Position numbers and translations under genes: made by a program. 64,000 nucleotides of DNA, taken from the NCBI GenBank assembly GCA_947501615.1, contig CANMWK010000006.1, positions 186,001-250,000 of the forward strand, in the 5' to 3' direction. Shown here piece by piece: positions 9,572-18,723 of the stretch (position 1 is its first letter; every line of letters starts with the position of its first letter). The notes beneath the pieces were generated by a model. It saw only the letters and a program-made list of their open reading frames with translations, searched no databases and was not told where the DNA came from. The stretch comes from an uncultured Tenacibaculum sp. (GTDB taxonomy: Bacteria > Bacteroidota > Bacteroidia > Flavobacteriales > Flavobacteriaceae).

Positions 9572-12500
9572 CTAATTCAACTTATAATTGATATGTTGTT
9601 CATCTAGTTTTGCTAAAAACTCACTAGTAATGTTAATTTTGGTAGTTCTGCTGGGGATATCGATTTCTAGTTTCTCTTCTACATCGTAAATCACAAAACG
9701 CAAGGAATGTGAACCCGAATTTAATACACAAAGATGTTGAAAATCCTTAATAAAATCGTCTTTAACATCTTTTAGCGCAAGCTTTATGGTTAACTTCTTA
9801 CACATCTTTTCCATAATATCGTGTAAAAGTAAAAACTCAGTAAACCCGACTCTAGGATCACCTTTTACGCCTTCTCTATTCACCCAACCTGGCTTTACCA
9901 TAGTCTTCACATATAAGAATGAGTTTGGCACTAAAAAGTGTTTGAAACGTAAATATTCTTCTCCAAAGATCCTAAATTCAAAACTATCATTATAATCTTC
10001 TACAATAAAAGAAGCCCATCCCTTCCCTGCTTTAGAAACACGATGTTGTACATCAGTAAGAATTCCAGCAAAGGTTATCGCCATACCTTCGTATTTCGCT
10101 AAGTCTTTAAAGTAACTCACATTACCATTACAGAACTTTAATTCGTTTTTAAAATCATCTAACGGGTGTGCAGAAATGTACATCCCCACCATTTCTTTTT
10201 CCTTTGCCAATAATTCCATTGTACCCCAAGTATCACATTGCGGAATTTCTGGTTCAGGCAAATCTACTTCACTTGCTTCACCAAATAGTGAAACTTGAGA
10301 TGAGTTTTGATTCTCTTGGTATTTATTTCCAAAACGTAATGCTTTTTCTAAAAACGTTTGTCCTTTTTCATCTTGTACATAGTACTGTGCTCTGTGTGTC
10401 GCAGTAAACGAATCGAAGCCTCCAGCTAACACTAATCCTTCGAATGCTTTTTTATTCGCCACACGTAAATCTACACGTTTGGCAACATCAAAGACCGAAT
10501 TATAATGTCCGTTTTCTTTTCGCTCATCAATAATCGCTTTTACAGCTGAAGCTCCTACTCCTTTAATCGCTGCCATACCAAAACGAACTGCTCCTTGATT
10601 ATTTACAGAGAATTTAGAATACGATTCATTTACATCTGGCCCCAATACTTCTAATCCCATACGTTTACACTCTTCCATAAAGAACGATACTGTTTTGATA
10701 TCATTCATATTATTGGAAAGTACCGCTGCCATATATTCAGCAGGATAATGTGCTTTTAAATATGCTGTTTGATAGGCAATCCAAGCATAACATGTAGAGT
10801 GCGATTTGTTAAAGGCATAGGATGCAAATGCTTCCCAGTCTTTCCAAATTTTCTCTAACGCTTTTTCATCATGCCCGTTTGCTTTTGCCTGATCTACAAA
10901 CTTAGGTTTCATTTTTGCTAAAACTGCCGCCTGCTTTTTACCCATGGCCTTACGTAATACATCGGCTTCACCTTTGGTAAAATCTGCTAGTTTTTGCGAC
11001 AGTAGCATTACTTGCTCCTGATATACCGTAATTCCATAAGTCTCTGCTAAGTATTCTTCCATTGCAGGAAGGTCATATTCGATTTCTTCGTCTCCATGTT
11101 TTCTTCGGATAAAAGAAGGAATATATTCTAAAGGACCTGGACGGTATAATGCGTTCATGGCAATAAGATCGGCAAATACGGTAGGCTTTAATTCGCGCAT
11201 GTATTTTTGCATTCCAGGAGATTCATACTGGAAAATACCAACGGTTTCTCCCCTTTGGAATAATGCATATGTTTCTTCATCGTCAATCGGGAAATTCTCT
11301 GGATCAAGCTCTACACCATGACGTGCTTTTACGATCTTTACGGTATCTTTAATTAGGGTTAATGTTTTTAACCCTAAGAAATCCATTTTTAGTAATCCTG
11401 CACTTTCCACAACCGAGTTATCGAACTGTGTGACGTACATATCAGAATCTTTAGCTAAAGATACTGGAACAAATTTCGTGATATCATCTGGCGTAATAAT
11501 TACCCCACAGGCGTGAATACCTGTATTACGAACCGAACCTTCTAATACAACGGCTTGATTAATGGTATTGGCTTCTAATCCCGAGCCTTGCGCTATTGCT
11601 TTTAATTCGTTTACATTCTCTTTTTCTTCGGAACGTAACCCTGCAACTTTTCCTTTACTCTTTTCATCTTCACCGAAAATGTTTTTCAGCTTAATTCCAG
11701 GCACAAGTTTTGCAATTCTATCGGCTTCAAATAATGGTAAGTCTAATACTCTGGCGGTATCACGTAACGAAGATTTCGCTGCCATAGTACCATACGTAAT
11801 AATTTGTGCTACCTGATTGGCTCCATACTTTTCGATTACATAATCCATAACACGACCACGACCTTCATCATCAAAGTCAATATCGATATCGGGCATGGAT
11901 ACACGTTCAGGATTTAAAAAACGCTCAAAAAGTAAATCGTACTTAATCGGATCGATATTGGTAATCCATAAACAATAGGCTACTACCGAACCAGCAGCCG
12001 ATCCACGACCCGGCCCTACGGAAACGCCCATTTCACGTGCTGCGCGAATAAAATCTTCTACAATTAAAAAATATCCAGGATATCCTGTTTTTGCAATTAC
12101 ATCTAACTCAAAATCTAAACGTTCTCGGATACTTTCTGTGATTTCACCATAACGGATTTTAGCTCCTTCATAGGTTAAATGACGTAGATAATTATTTTCC
12201 CCTCGTTTACCTCCATCGACTTCATCTTGCGCATCTTGAAATTCTTTACCAATTTCGAAGGCTGGTAATAATACATCACGCGCTAAAGTAAATGCTTCTA
12301 CTTTATCTACAATCTCTTGAATGTTGCTTATTGCTTCAGGAATATCAGCAAAAAGCTTTTTCATTTCTTCAGTAGATTTGAAATAATATTCATCGTTAGG
12401 TAAACCATAACGATACCCTCTACCTCTACCTTTTGGAGTTGCTTGTTTTTCTCCGTCTTTTACACACAATAAAATATCGTGTGCATTCGCTTCTTCTTTT

Positions 12501-13906
12501 CCTAAATAATAGGTGTTATTGGTTGCTACAAGTTTAATCTCGTGCTTTTTGGCGAATTCCAATAATGTTCTGTTCACGGCATCTTCATCTTCTTGTCCGT
12601 GTCGCATCAACTCTATATACAGATCATCTCCAAACTCTTCTTTCCACCATAACAAAGCTTCTTCTGCTTGCTTTTCACCAACATTTAAAATTTTATTTGG
12701 AACTTCACCATATAAGTTTCCTGTTAAAACAATAACATCTTCTTTGTATTGTTTTACAATCTCTTTATCAATTCTAGGCACATAATAAAATCCATCGACG
12801 AATGCCGTTGACGACATTTTAGCTAAGTTATGATACCCTCTTTTATTTTTCGCTAATAAAACAACCTGATAACCGTTGTCTTTTCTTGTTTTATCTTTAT
12901 GATCTTCACAAATAAAGAACTCACAACCCACGATAGGTTTTAAAGGTATTTCAGCAGATTTATTATGATTGGCAACAGCGGACGTAAAATGGAATGCCGC
13001 CATCATATTCCCTGTATCTGTTAAGGCAACTGCGCTCATGTTATCTTTTGCAGCCGCAGCAACTAATCCATTAATTTGAATGGTAGATTGTAATACCGAG
13101 AATTGAGAGTGATTATGTAAATGTGCAAATTGAACTCCTTCTAATTGTGCTAAACCTTCTGAAGTTGATTGTGCATTTCCTTGATTTAATTCAGCTGCTA
13201 AACGCTTTCGAATTTTATCACTTTCAGCCTTTAAGTTTAAGTGTTTTAAACCAATCAGCTCGATCGGCATTGGATTCGTTTCAGAATACTTTTCGTAATA
13301 CTCTTCTGGAACATCTAAAACTTCTAACGGGTAATGTTTTAAACGTAATAATTCTAAGAAACAACGTGTTGTTGCTTCAACATCAGCCGTTGCATTGTGC
13401 GCTTCGTTAAATCCGACACCAAATAAATGTTGATGTAACTCTGTTAAGGTTGGTAGTTTAAACTTACCTCCTCTACCTCCAGGAATTTGACACATAGAAG
13501 CTGTTAGCTCCGTACAGGTATCTAAAACAGGTAATTCTGTTAAATTATTTTCAACACCTAATCGATGGAATTCACATCCCATAATATTCACATCAAAACC
13601 TACATTCTGACCAACTACGAACTTTGTCTTTTTTAAGGCTTCATTAAATAAATCTAATCCTTCCGCAAGACCAATTCCTTGTTCATTGGCCAACTCTGTA
13701 GAAATACCATGTATACGTTCGGCATCAAACGGAATATTAAATCCATCGGCTTTAATTAAGAAATCGTTATGCTCAATTAAATTCCCCATTTCATCATGCA
13801 ACTGCCAAGCAATTTGTATTGCTCTAGGCCAGTTATCCGTATCTGTTATTGGCGCATTCCAACTCTTAGGTAAACCCGTTGTTTCGGTATCAAAGATTAA
13901 ATACAT
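9572..13906 (-). CDS. dnaE: DNA polymerase III alpha subunit with N-terminal proofreading exonuclease domain
   Basis: A 1444-residue replicative polymerase. Residues about 1-190 form a DnaQ-type 3'-5' exonuclease (FDTETTGLP at residues 5-13, VGQNVGFDVN, and HNATADVEATTR near its end). A PHP domain begins near residue 260 (FAHLHNHSQFSVLQ). The C-family polymerase core carries GPGRGSAAGSVVAYCL and the catalytic PDIDIDFDD at about residue 670, followed by VYQEQVMLLSQ. A finger/OB-fold region ends the protein (about 1260-1360). The fused exonuclease makes it about 280 residues longer than a plain DnaE and suggests that polymerisation and proofreading reside in one chain. Such fusions are usual in Flavobacteriia. 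It stands alone, facing away from the TlpA-like gene. Confidence 0.95.
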   Translation of the reverse strand: MYLIFDTETTGLPKSWNAPITDTDNWPRAIQIAWQLHDEMGNLIEHNDFLIKADGFNIPFDAERIHGISTELANEQGIGLAEGLDLFNEALKKTKFVVGQNVGFDVNIMGCEFHRLGVENNLTELPVLDTCTELTASMCQIPGGRGGKFKLPTLTELHQHLFGVGFNEAHNATADVEATTRCFLELLRLKHYPLEVLDVPEEYYEKYSETNPMPIELIGLKHLNLKAESDKIRKRLAAELNQGNAQSTSEGLAQLEGVQFAHLHNHSQFSVLQSTIQINGLVAAAAKDNMSAVALTDTGNMMAAFHFTSAVANHNKSAEIPLKPIVGCEFFICEDHKDKTRKDNGYQVVLLAKNKRGYHNLAKMSSTAFVDGFYYVPRIDKEIVKQYKEDVIVLTGNLYGEVPNKILNVGEKQAEEALLWWKEEFGDDLYIELMRHGQEDEDAVNRTLLEFAKKHEIKLVATNNTYYLGKEEANAHDILLCVKDGEKQATPKGRGRGYRYGLPNDEYYFKSTEEMKKLFADIPEAISNIQEIVDKVEAFTLARDVLLPAFEIGKEFQDAQDEVDGGKRGENNYLRHLTYEGAKIRYGEITESIRERLDFELDVIAKTGYPGYFLIVEDFIRAAREMGVSVGPGRGSAAGSVVAYCLWITNIDPIKYDLLFERFLNPERVSMPDIDIDFDDEGRGRVMDYVIEKYGANQVAQIITYGTMAAKSSLRDTARVLDLPLFEADRIAKLVPGIKLKNIFGEDEKSKGKVAGLRSEEKENVNELKAIAQGSGLEANTINQAVVLEGSVRNTGIHACGVIITPDDITKFVPVSLAKDSDMYVTQFDNSVVESAGLLKMDFLGLKTLTLIKDTVKIVKARHGVELDPENFPIDDEETYALFQRGETVGIFQYESPGMQKYMRELKPTVFADLIAMNALYRPGPLEYIPSFIRRKHGDEEIEYDLPAMEEYLAETYGITVYQEQVMLLSQKLADFTKGEADVLRKAMGKKQAAVLAKMKPKFVDQAKANGHDEKALEKIWKDWEAFASYAFNKSHSTCYAWIAYQTAYLKAHYPAEYMAAVLSNNMNDIKTVSFFMEECKRMGLEVLGPDVNESYSKFSVNNQGAVRFGMAAIKGVGASAVKAIIDERKENGHYNSVFDVAKRVDLRVANKKAFEGLVLAGGFDSFTATHRAQYYVQDEKGQTFLEKALRFGNKYQENQNSSQVSLFGEASEVDLPEPEIPQCDTWGTMELLAKEKEMVGMYISAHPLDDFKNELKFCNGNVSYFKDLAKYEGMAITFAGILTDVQHRVSKAGKGWASFIVEDYNDSFEFRIFGEEYLRFKHFLVPNSFLYVKTMVKPGWVNREGVKGDPRVGFTEFLLLHDIMEKMCKKLTIKLALKDVKDDFIKDFQHLCVLNSGSHSLRFVIYDVEEKLEIDIPSRTTKINITSEFLAKLDEQHINYKLN

Positions 13907-13980
13907 TCCGTAAAATTGATGTGATTTTTAGAGTGTAAATTTACGATTTATTTCACCAATACTCTTATCTTTTTTGGCTT

Positions 13981-14072
13981 TTGCCTCTTGCCTCTTGCCT
14001 CTTGCCTCTTTACTCTCTACTCTCTACTCTCTACTCTCTACTCTCTACTCTCTACTCTCTACTCTCTACTCC
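13981..14072. repeat. Adjacent heptanucleotide microsatellites: (TTGCCTC)n then (TACTCTC)n
   Basis: From 13981 to about 14010 TTGCCTC repeats about four times. From about 14011 to 14072 TACTCTC repeats about nine times without interruption. The block lies between the divergent starts of dnaE (13906) and the TlpA-like lipoprotein (14161). An upstream in-frame extension of the lipoprotein frame through the repeat translates to a low-complexity YSLLST string with only a TTG start, so the repeat is treated as non-coding. Confidence 0.9.
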
Positions 14073-14160
14073 TAACCAAACACTTTCTTTACAAAGAAAA
14101 CACATATCTAAAGTTTTTCTAGTATTTTTACTTTCGCATAAACGCATATACCCTAATCAT

Positions 14161-15168
14161 ATGAAAAAAATTATTTACCTATTTTTTGCAGTGAGTTTAT
14201 TCTTTTCTTGTAAAAAAAACGATTTTGTTAGTTTTTCTGGAAAAATAGACAATAAAGTGTCAGACTCTATCGTAGTTGCTAATCCTCAAAAAGGATACTC
14301 AAAAACAATAAAAGTAAATGACGACGGTACTTTTAAAGATACATTAAAAGTTGATGATGGATTGTTTTCTTTGTTTGACGGAAAAAATAGCGCTATAGCA
14401 TACTTTAGAAATGGAGATGAAATTACAATGAACATGAATGCTAATGACGTGATTCAATCAATTTCATTTGCTGGTAAAGGTGCAGCAGAGAGTAATTTTT
14501 TATCTGTTACTTCTCAAAATCAAATTGACTTTAATAAAGGAATCAGGGCAATGTTGGAGTTACCTAAGCCAGAATTTGATTCAAAATTAAATACTTATGT
14601 ATCAGATTTCACTTCAAGATTAGATAAAAAAACTGATTTAGATACTGCATTCGTTGCTATGCAAAAGAAAAATATAGGCTTTTTAGAGACACAACTTACC
14701 AAAATGCATGATGAAAAATTATACTTTAAAAAAGTATTAGCAAAAGGTAATCCTTCTCCTAAGTTTTCTAAATATGAAACACCAGAGCGAAAGCCATATT
14801 CTTTAGAAGATTTTAAAGGAAAGTTCGTATATATTGATGTTTGGGCGACTTGGTGTCCTCCTTGTTTAGCTCAAATTCCTTTTTTACAAAAACTAGAGGA
14901 AGAATATAAAGGTAAAAACATTGAATTTGTTAGTATTTCTATTGATAAAAGAGATGATTATTTTACTTGGAATGATATGGTTGAAGAAAAAAACCTTGGT
15001 GGAATTCAATTATTTGCTAATGAAGATTTAAGCTTTACTAATGCATATCAAATTAATGATATTCCTCGTTTTATTTTAATTGATCCTGATGGAAATATTG
15101 TAGATTCAGATGCTCCTAGACCTTCTGATCCTAAACTTAAAGCATTGTTTACTGAGAACGGAATATAA
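14161..15168 (+). CDS. TlpA-like thioredoxin-fold lipoprotein
   Basis: A 335-residue periplasmic thiol-disulfide protein. The start at ATG 14161 gives a lipoprotein signal (MKKIIYLFFAVSLFFSC, cysteine 17). A DUF4369-like beta-rich domain follows (SFSGKIDNKVSDSIVVANPQ), then a helical linker, then a thioredoxin/TlpA domain from about residue 200 with VYIDVWATWCPPC as the CxxC active site and the cis-proline segment NDIPRFILID. An earlier in-frame TTG at 13981 would read through the microsatellite and is rejected. Likely role: reductant for cytochrome c maturation or other envelope thiols; the partner is unknown. A terminator hairpin lies 32 bp downstream. Confidence 0.88.
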   Translation: MKKIIYLFFAVSLFFSCKKNDFVSFSGKIDNKVSDSIVVANPQKGYSKTIKVNDDGTFKDTLKVDDGLFSLFDGKNSAIAYFRNGDEITMNMNANDVIQSISFAGKGAAESNFLSVTSQNQIDFNKGIRAMLELPKPEFDSKLNTYVSDFTSRLDKKTDLDTAFVAMQKKNIGFLETQLTKMHDEKLYFKKVLAKGNPSPKFSKYETPERKPYSLEDFKGKFVYIDVWATWCPPCLAQIPFLQKLEEEYKGKNIEFVSISIDKRDDYFTWNDMVEEKNLGGIQLFANEDLSFTNAYQINDIPRFILIDPDGNIVDSDAPRPSDPKLKALFTENGI

Positions 15169-15199
15169 TTGGCTGTTAGCCGTTGCAAAATAAAATATT

Positions 15200-15231
15200 G
15201 ACACTCCATTTTAATGGGGTGTTTTTATTTT
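15200..15231 (+). terminator. Intrinsic terminator after the TlpA-like gene, overlapping the pxpC 3' end
   Basis: ACACTCCATT-TT-AATGGGGTGT forms a near-perfect stem with one G-T pair, followed by TTTTATTTT on the plus strand. The pxpC stop codon (15211-15213, minus strand) lies inside the hairpin, so the convergent genes share this DNA. Confidence 0.75.
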
Positions 15232-16065
15232 AAAGTGTATGGTATCTTGTGTTGTTTTTTGTGCTAATTTATTTACTGACGCTGAAGTTAATTGTAAAAT
15301 TCTTGGATACCCTCCTGTTACCTGACAATCTCGCATTAGGATAATTAATTTTCCAGAAGGTGTTAATTGAATTGTTCCTGGTAAAACTCCGGATGATAGC
15401 ATTGATGGTAAAGAATTTTCTATGGTTTCTTCAAGAAAATATCCCATTCTGCTATTATTCCCTGAAATTGTGAATTCATTTTCTCGTAATTGTTGCTTTT
15501 GATTTTTAGATAAACTATCAAACTCTGGTCCTGGAAAACATTCTATTTCTGGAGTAATAAAACGATGAATAGCTACGCTAATTTTAGTATTGGTATTAGG
15601 TATTGAATTCTTCTGATTGTTTGTTGTTAATATTTCTCCTTTCTTTAAGATATGTTGCTCTGTAATTCCTTTGTAAAAACTCTTACTATGCAGGACTTCT
15701 TTTACTGCTATTCCTCCTTTGATTCCTAAATAAGTTCTAACTCCGAATTTTCGTTTACCAAAAGTTAATAGGTCTCCTTTTTTTGCCGATAGCCTTTTAT
15801 TTAGAACTAAACCTATTCCGTTTATTTTAGCTTCATAATCAGCTCCAGTAACACAAATTGTACAATCTTCTAAAAACTCAAACTTCGCTCCACCAAAAGT
15901 AACTTCAATAGTAGCTTCATTGTTTTTATTATCTAAAATTCCATTAGCTAATTCATGAGCATACAAATCCATTGCGCCAGAAACTGGAACTCCATAATGT
16001 GCATAACCAAACCGACCTCTATCTTGAATAGTAGTAAAAAAACCTGGATGTAAAACCTCAATCAT
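15211..16065 (-). CDS. pxpC: 5-oxoprolinase subunit PxpC (biotin-dependent carboxyltransferase/KipA family)
   Basis: About 284 residues of the KipA/PxpC family. Recognised by the N-terminal MIEVLHPGFFTTIQDRGR, GYAHYGVPVSGAMD, and the C-terminal GMMSSGVLPGTIQ-like and QVTGGYPRI segments (here LSSGVLPGTIQLTPSGK and CQVTGGYPRILQL). With PxpA and PxpB it forms the ATP-dependent enzyme that opens 5-oxoproline to glutamate. The start was put at ATG 16065 because family members begin exactly with this motif; the frame stays open to 16089. It overlaps pxpB by 8 bp. Cytosolic, by analogy with characterised homologues. Confidence 0.92.
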   Translation of the reverse strand: MIEVLHPGFFTTIQDRGRFGYAHYGVPVSGAMDLYAHELANGILDNKNNEATIEVTFGGAKFEFLEDCTICVTGADYEAKINGIGLVLNKRLSAKKGDLLTFGKRKFGVRTYLGIKGGIAVKEVLHSKSFYKGITEQHILKKGEILTTNNQKNSIPNTNTKISVAIHRFITPEIECFPGPEFDSLSKNQKQQLRENEFTISGNNSRMGYFLEETIENSLPSMLSSGVLPGTIQLTPSGKLIILMRDCQVTGGYPRILQLTSASVNKLAQKTTQDTIHFKIKTPH

Positions 16066-16792
16066 GTACTTCTGTTTTTTGTAAAACATAGCTTCCTTCT
16101 GCTACCTTTCTTTCTATAATAGCAAACTCATCTTGACTAATTTCTTTAAACTGAATTTTATCTCCTGCTTTAGCAAAACAAGGGATATCTTGATTGACAT
16201 TAAAAAAATTAATTGGAGTTCTGCCTATAATATGCCAACCTCCTGCACTTTCATTCGGATAAATTCCTGTTTGTTCTCCTCCTATTGCAACAGCTCCTTT
16301 AGGAACTTTTAAAAGCGGTGTGGATTTTCGCTGTGCGTGTAATTGTTTATCTAAACCTCCTAAGTATAAAAAGCCTGGTAAAAAACCAATAAAATGAACA
16401 GTATACAATTGTTTCTTATGAAGGCTTATCAAATCTTCTGAAGAAATATCTAATTGTTTAGACAATTGTTGTAGATCAAAACCGAAAACCTCATCGTAAC
16501 ATACGGGAATTTCCCAAATATATTTTGACTTTAGTTTTACTTCTAGTTTAGTATATAATGTATTTAAGTAAGAAACCTCTTCAGAAAAATTTAAATCATG
16601 CTCTTTAAAAATAATTAGTAGCGAATTATAACCGACAATAAAGTCTTGAACTCGTTTTTGTTGTTCTTGAAGAATTTGATTTTTAAAACTTACGATTTCA
16701 TCAACCAAAGAAGGCGAAACTTCCATATTCCAATTGATTAGAATACTGTTTTCTCCGTATAGTTTATAACTTAAATCACTTGTTAAACTCAT
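16058..16792 (-). CDS. pxpB: 5-oxoprolinase subunit PxpB (KipI family)
   Basis: A 244-residue KipI/PxpB protein. Family hallmarks are YKLYGENSILINW near the N-terminus, the ELPVCY-type segment (WEIPVCYDEVFG), HFIGFLPGFLYLGGL, RKSTPLLKVPKGAVAIGG and TGIYPNESAGGWHIIGRTP. Its partner in catalysis is PxpC, with PxpA as the third subunit. It overlaps pxpA by 17 bp upstream and pxpC by 8 bp downstream, so translation is coupled. In Bacillus the homologous KipI inhibits the KinA sporulation kinase, but sporulation is not relevant here and the metabolic role is favoured. Confidence 0.93.
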   Translation of the reverse strand: MSLTSDLSYKLYGENSILINWNMEVSPSLVDEIVSFKNQILQEQQKRVQDFIVGYNSLLIIFKEHDLNFSEEVSYLNTLYTKLEVKLKSKYIWEIPVCYDEVFGFDLQQLSKQLDISSEDLISLHKKQLYTVHFIGFLPGFLYLGGLDKQLHAQRKSTPLLKVPKGAVAIGGEQTGIYPNESAGGWHIIGRTPINFFNVNQDIPCFAKAGDKIQFKEISQDEFAIIERKVAEGSYVLQKTEVHD

Positions 16793-17507
16793 TAAGTTTT
16801 AGATTAATATATTTCAACATATCAATAGCATTTGCATTATCTCCATGAATACAAAAAGTATCGGCTTCAATAGTGATAAAGTCATTCTGAAGTGTCTTTA
16901 CTTTTTGATGTTCTACCATTTCTTTAAGCTGTTCCCAAGCTTGTTCCTTATCTGTAATTAGAGCCTTTGGCGAACTTCTAGATACCAACGATAAATCATT
17001 ATTGTAAGTTCTATCTACAAACGCTTCAAACTTCACTTTGATATTTCTCTCTCTTGCTAAAGTTGCAATTACTGAATTGTATGGTGCATATAAATACACA
17101 TCTGTGATTGTTTCTTCAATAGCATTTAAAACCACAGTTGCGTAGTTTTTATCTTTAGCAGCTATATTGTATAAAGCTCCGTGAGGTTTTATATGATGAA
17201 TTTTAGCATTTTGATTTGCCGATCTATCAATTAATAATTGGATTTGATTTTTTAGACTTTTCTCTAATTCTTCATTTGAAATTCCGATAACTTTTCTACC
17301 AAAATTTTCTCTATCAGGAAACGATGGATGTGCTCCAATTTTCACATTGTACTGTACCGCCAAATCGATAACAGTATCTATAATTTCTTCACTCCCAGCA
17401 TGTGCATTACATGCAATATTACATGAAGAAATTAAAGGCATTAAAATCGCTTCGTTATTTACACCTTCACCTACATCGCAATTGATATCTACATTTTTAA
17501 AATACAT
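16776..17507 (-). CDS. pxpA: 5-oxoprolinase subunit PxpA (LamB/YcsF family)
   Basis: A 243-residue LamB/YcsF protein. Hallmarks are DINCDVGEG near residue 8, SCNIACNAHAGS, VKIGAHPSFPDRENFGR, HIKPHGALYN and the C-terminal DTFCIHGDNANA. It acts with PxpB and PxpC to hydrolyse 5-oxoproline, a damage product of glutamine and glutamate, using ATP. It is placed between the Nramp-like gene (11-bp overlap) and pxpB (17-bp overlap) in a tightly packed operon. Confidence 0.93.
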   Translation of the reverse strand: MYFKNVDINCDVGEGVNNEAILMPLISSCNIACNAHAGSEEIIDTVIDLAVQYNVKIGAHPSFPDRENFGRKVIGISNEELEKSLKNQIQLLIDRSANQNAKIHHIKPHGALYNIAAKDKNYATVVLNAIEETITDVYLYAPYNSVIATLARERNIKVKFEAFVDRTYNNDLSLVSRSSPKALITDKEQAWEQLKEMVEHQKVKTLQNDFITIEADTFCIHGDNANAIDMLKYINLKLNEFNK

Positions 17508-18723
17508 GGAATACTTTCAAAATACTTTTTAATCCTAAGAAAATGGTAAACGTTACTATGCACAGTCCTATAAAATTCTGAAGCTTGGTGTTTTTGAATC
17601 TACCTAAAATAGTTTCTTTGTTCATTACCCAAAGTAGAATTCCTGCAATTAATGGTAATAATAATCCGTTTGCAACTTGCGCTACTTTTATAATTTGGAT
17701 TGGTTTTACACCTAATGATGAAAATAATATTCCGAGCACAAGAATAAAAATCCAAACACCTCTAAATTGTTTCGATTTTAAATCTACATTCCAACCTAAA
17801 CATCCTTTAGTTACATAAGCTGCTGCTAAAGGAGCCGTAATTGCGGAAGTTATACCGGCTGCAAATAAACCAATTGCTAAGAAATACTTTGCTAAACTTC
17901 CGTATAAAGGTTCCAAACCTTGAGCTAAATCTGATGCGTTAGTTATTGTACTTGATTGTACAGCTGCTGCAGAAATAATAATTGCTATTGAAACTAATCC
18001 GCCTAAAAAAATCGACACTACAGTATCTTTTTTTGCTGCAGATAAATCTTCTTTTTTATTCCATCTTTCTCTCACTAAAGAAGCATGTAAGAAAATATTA
18101 TACGGAACAACTGTGGTTCCAATTAAACCGATAACAGTTAACAATCCGTTTTCGGGTACTTTAAACGCAAATAATCCTTTGAAAATATCTAGTAAATTAG
18201 GTTTAGTAATAATAGCCGTAGTTACAAAAGAAATACTCATTAAGATTACTAAACTTACTAAAGCTCTTTCTAAAAATTTGTAATTACCGATGTACAATAA
18301 AAAGAAAGCAATTATTCCTATGGTAATACTAATCAGGTTTAAATTAAACGAACCTGAAGAGAATTCCCATTTCCCGATTATTGTTTCAAGCCCTAAAACT
18401 CCACCACTTATATTTCCAGCTTCGTATAATGAATTTCCGATTACAATCGCCACTAAAATTAAAATGATCATAATCTTTTTTAGTAGCGGATTTTGAATTT
18501 CATTTCTAATGACTTCAGACAATCCTTTTTGTGTAACAATTCCTAAACGAGCTGCCATTTCTTGTAAAAAAATGGTTGCTAGAATAGAAATTAACATAGC
18601 CCATAAAAGACTAAAACCAAAATTTGCTCCTGCAATACTACACAATGTAACTGTTCCTGGACCTATAAAAGCTGCTGCAACAAGTGTACCCGGACCAATA
18701 TTTTTGAACCATTTTTTAATCAT
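17497..18723 (-). CDS. Nramp-superfamily transporter lacking the canonical metal-binding motifs
   Basis: About 408 residues with about eleven hydrophobic helices. The first helix reads GPGTLVAAAFIGPGTVTLCS and is followed by ANFGFSLLWAM and QEMAARLGIVTQKGLSE, which align with Nramp/MntH. However, the helix-1 metal motif DPGN is replaced by GPGT, and the helix-6 MPH motif by VPYN (TTVVPYNIFLHASL). Canonical Mn/Fe binding therefore looks lost. It lies between a DUF2891 gene (8-bp overlap, ATGATTAA arrangement) and pxpA (11-bp overlap). Inference: it may carry an organic substrate such as 5-oxoproline, or a different ion. An in-frame ATG at 18735 is an alternative start. Confidence 0.85.
   Translation of the reverse strand: MIKKWFKNIGPGTLVAAAFIGPGTVTLCSIAGANFGFSLLWAMLISILATIFLQEMAARLGIVTQKGLSEVIRNEIQNPLLKKIMIILILVAIVIGNSLYEAGNISGGVLGLETIIGKWEFSSGSFNLNLISITIGIIAFFLLYIGNYKFLERALVSLVILMSISFVTTAIITKPNLLDIFKGLFAFKVPENGLLTVIGLIGTTVVPYNIFLHASLVRERWNKKEDLSAAKKDTVVSIFLGGLVSIAIIISAAAVQSSTITNASDLAQGLEPLYGSLAKYFLAIGLFAAGITSAITAPLAAAYVTKGCLGWNVDLKSKQFRGVWIFILVLGILFSSLGVKPIQIIKVAQVANGLLLPLIAGILLWVMNKETILGRFKNTKLQNFIGLCIVTFTIFLGLKSILKVFHVF

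Noticed and set aside
9278..9607. Plus-strand open frame of 109 residues
   Set aside because: It reads through the dispersed repeats and into the 3' end of dnaE; there are no protein-like features and low-complexity ends.
10168..13913. Several plus-strand open frames inside dnaE
   Set aside because: Antisense shadows of a well-supported coding sequence with no recognisable domains.
13981..14160. In-frame N-terminal extension of the TlpA-like protein through the heptanucleotide repeats
   Set aside because: It would need a TTG start and encodes only low-complexity YSLLST repeats; the ATG at 14161 gives a perfect lipoprotein signal.
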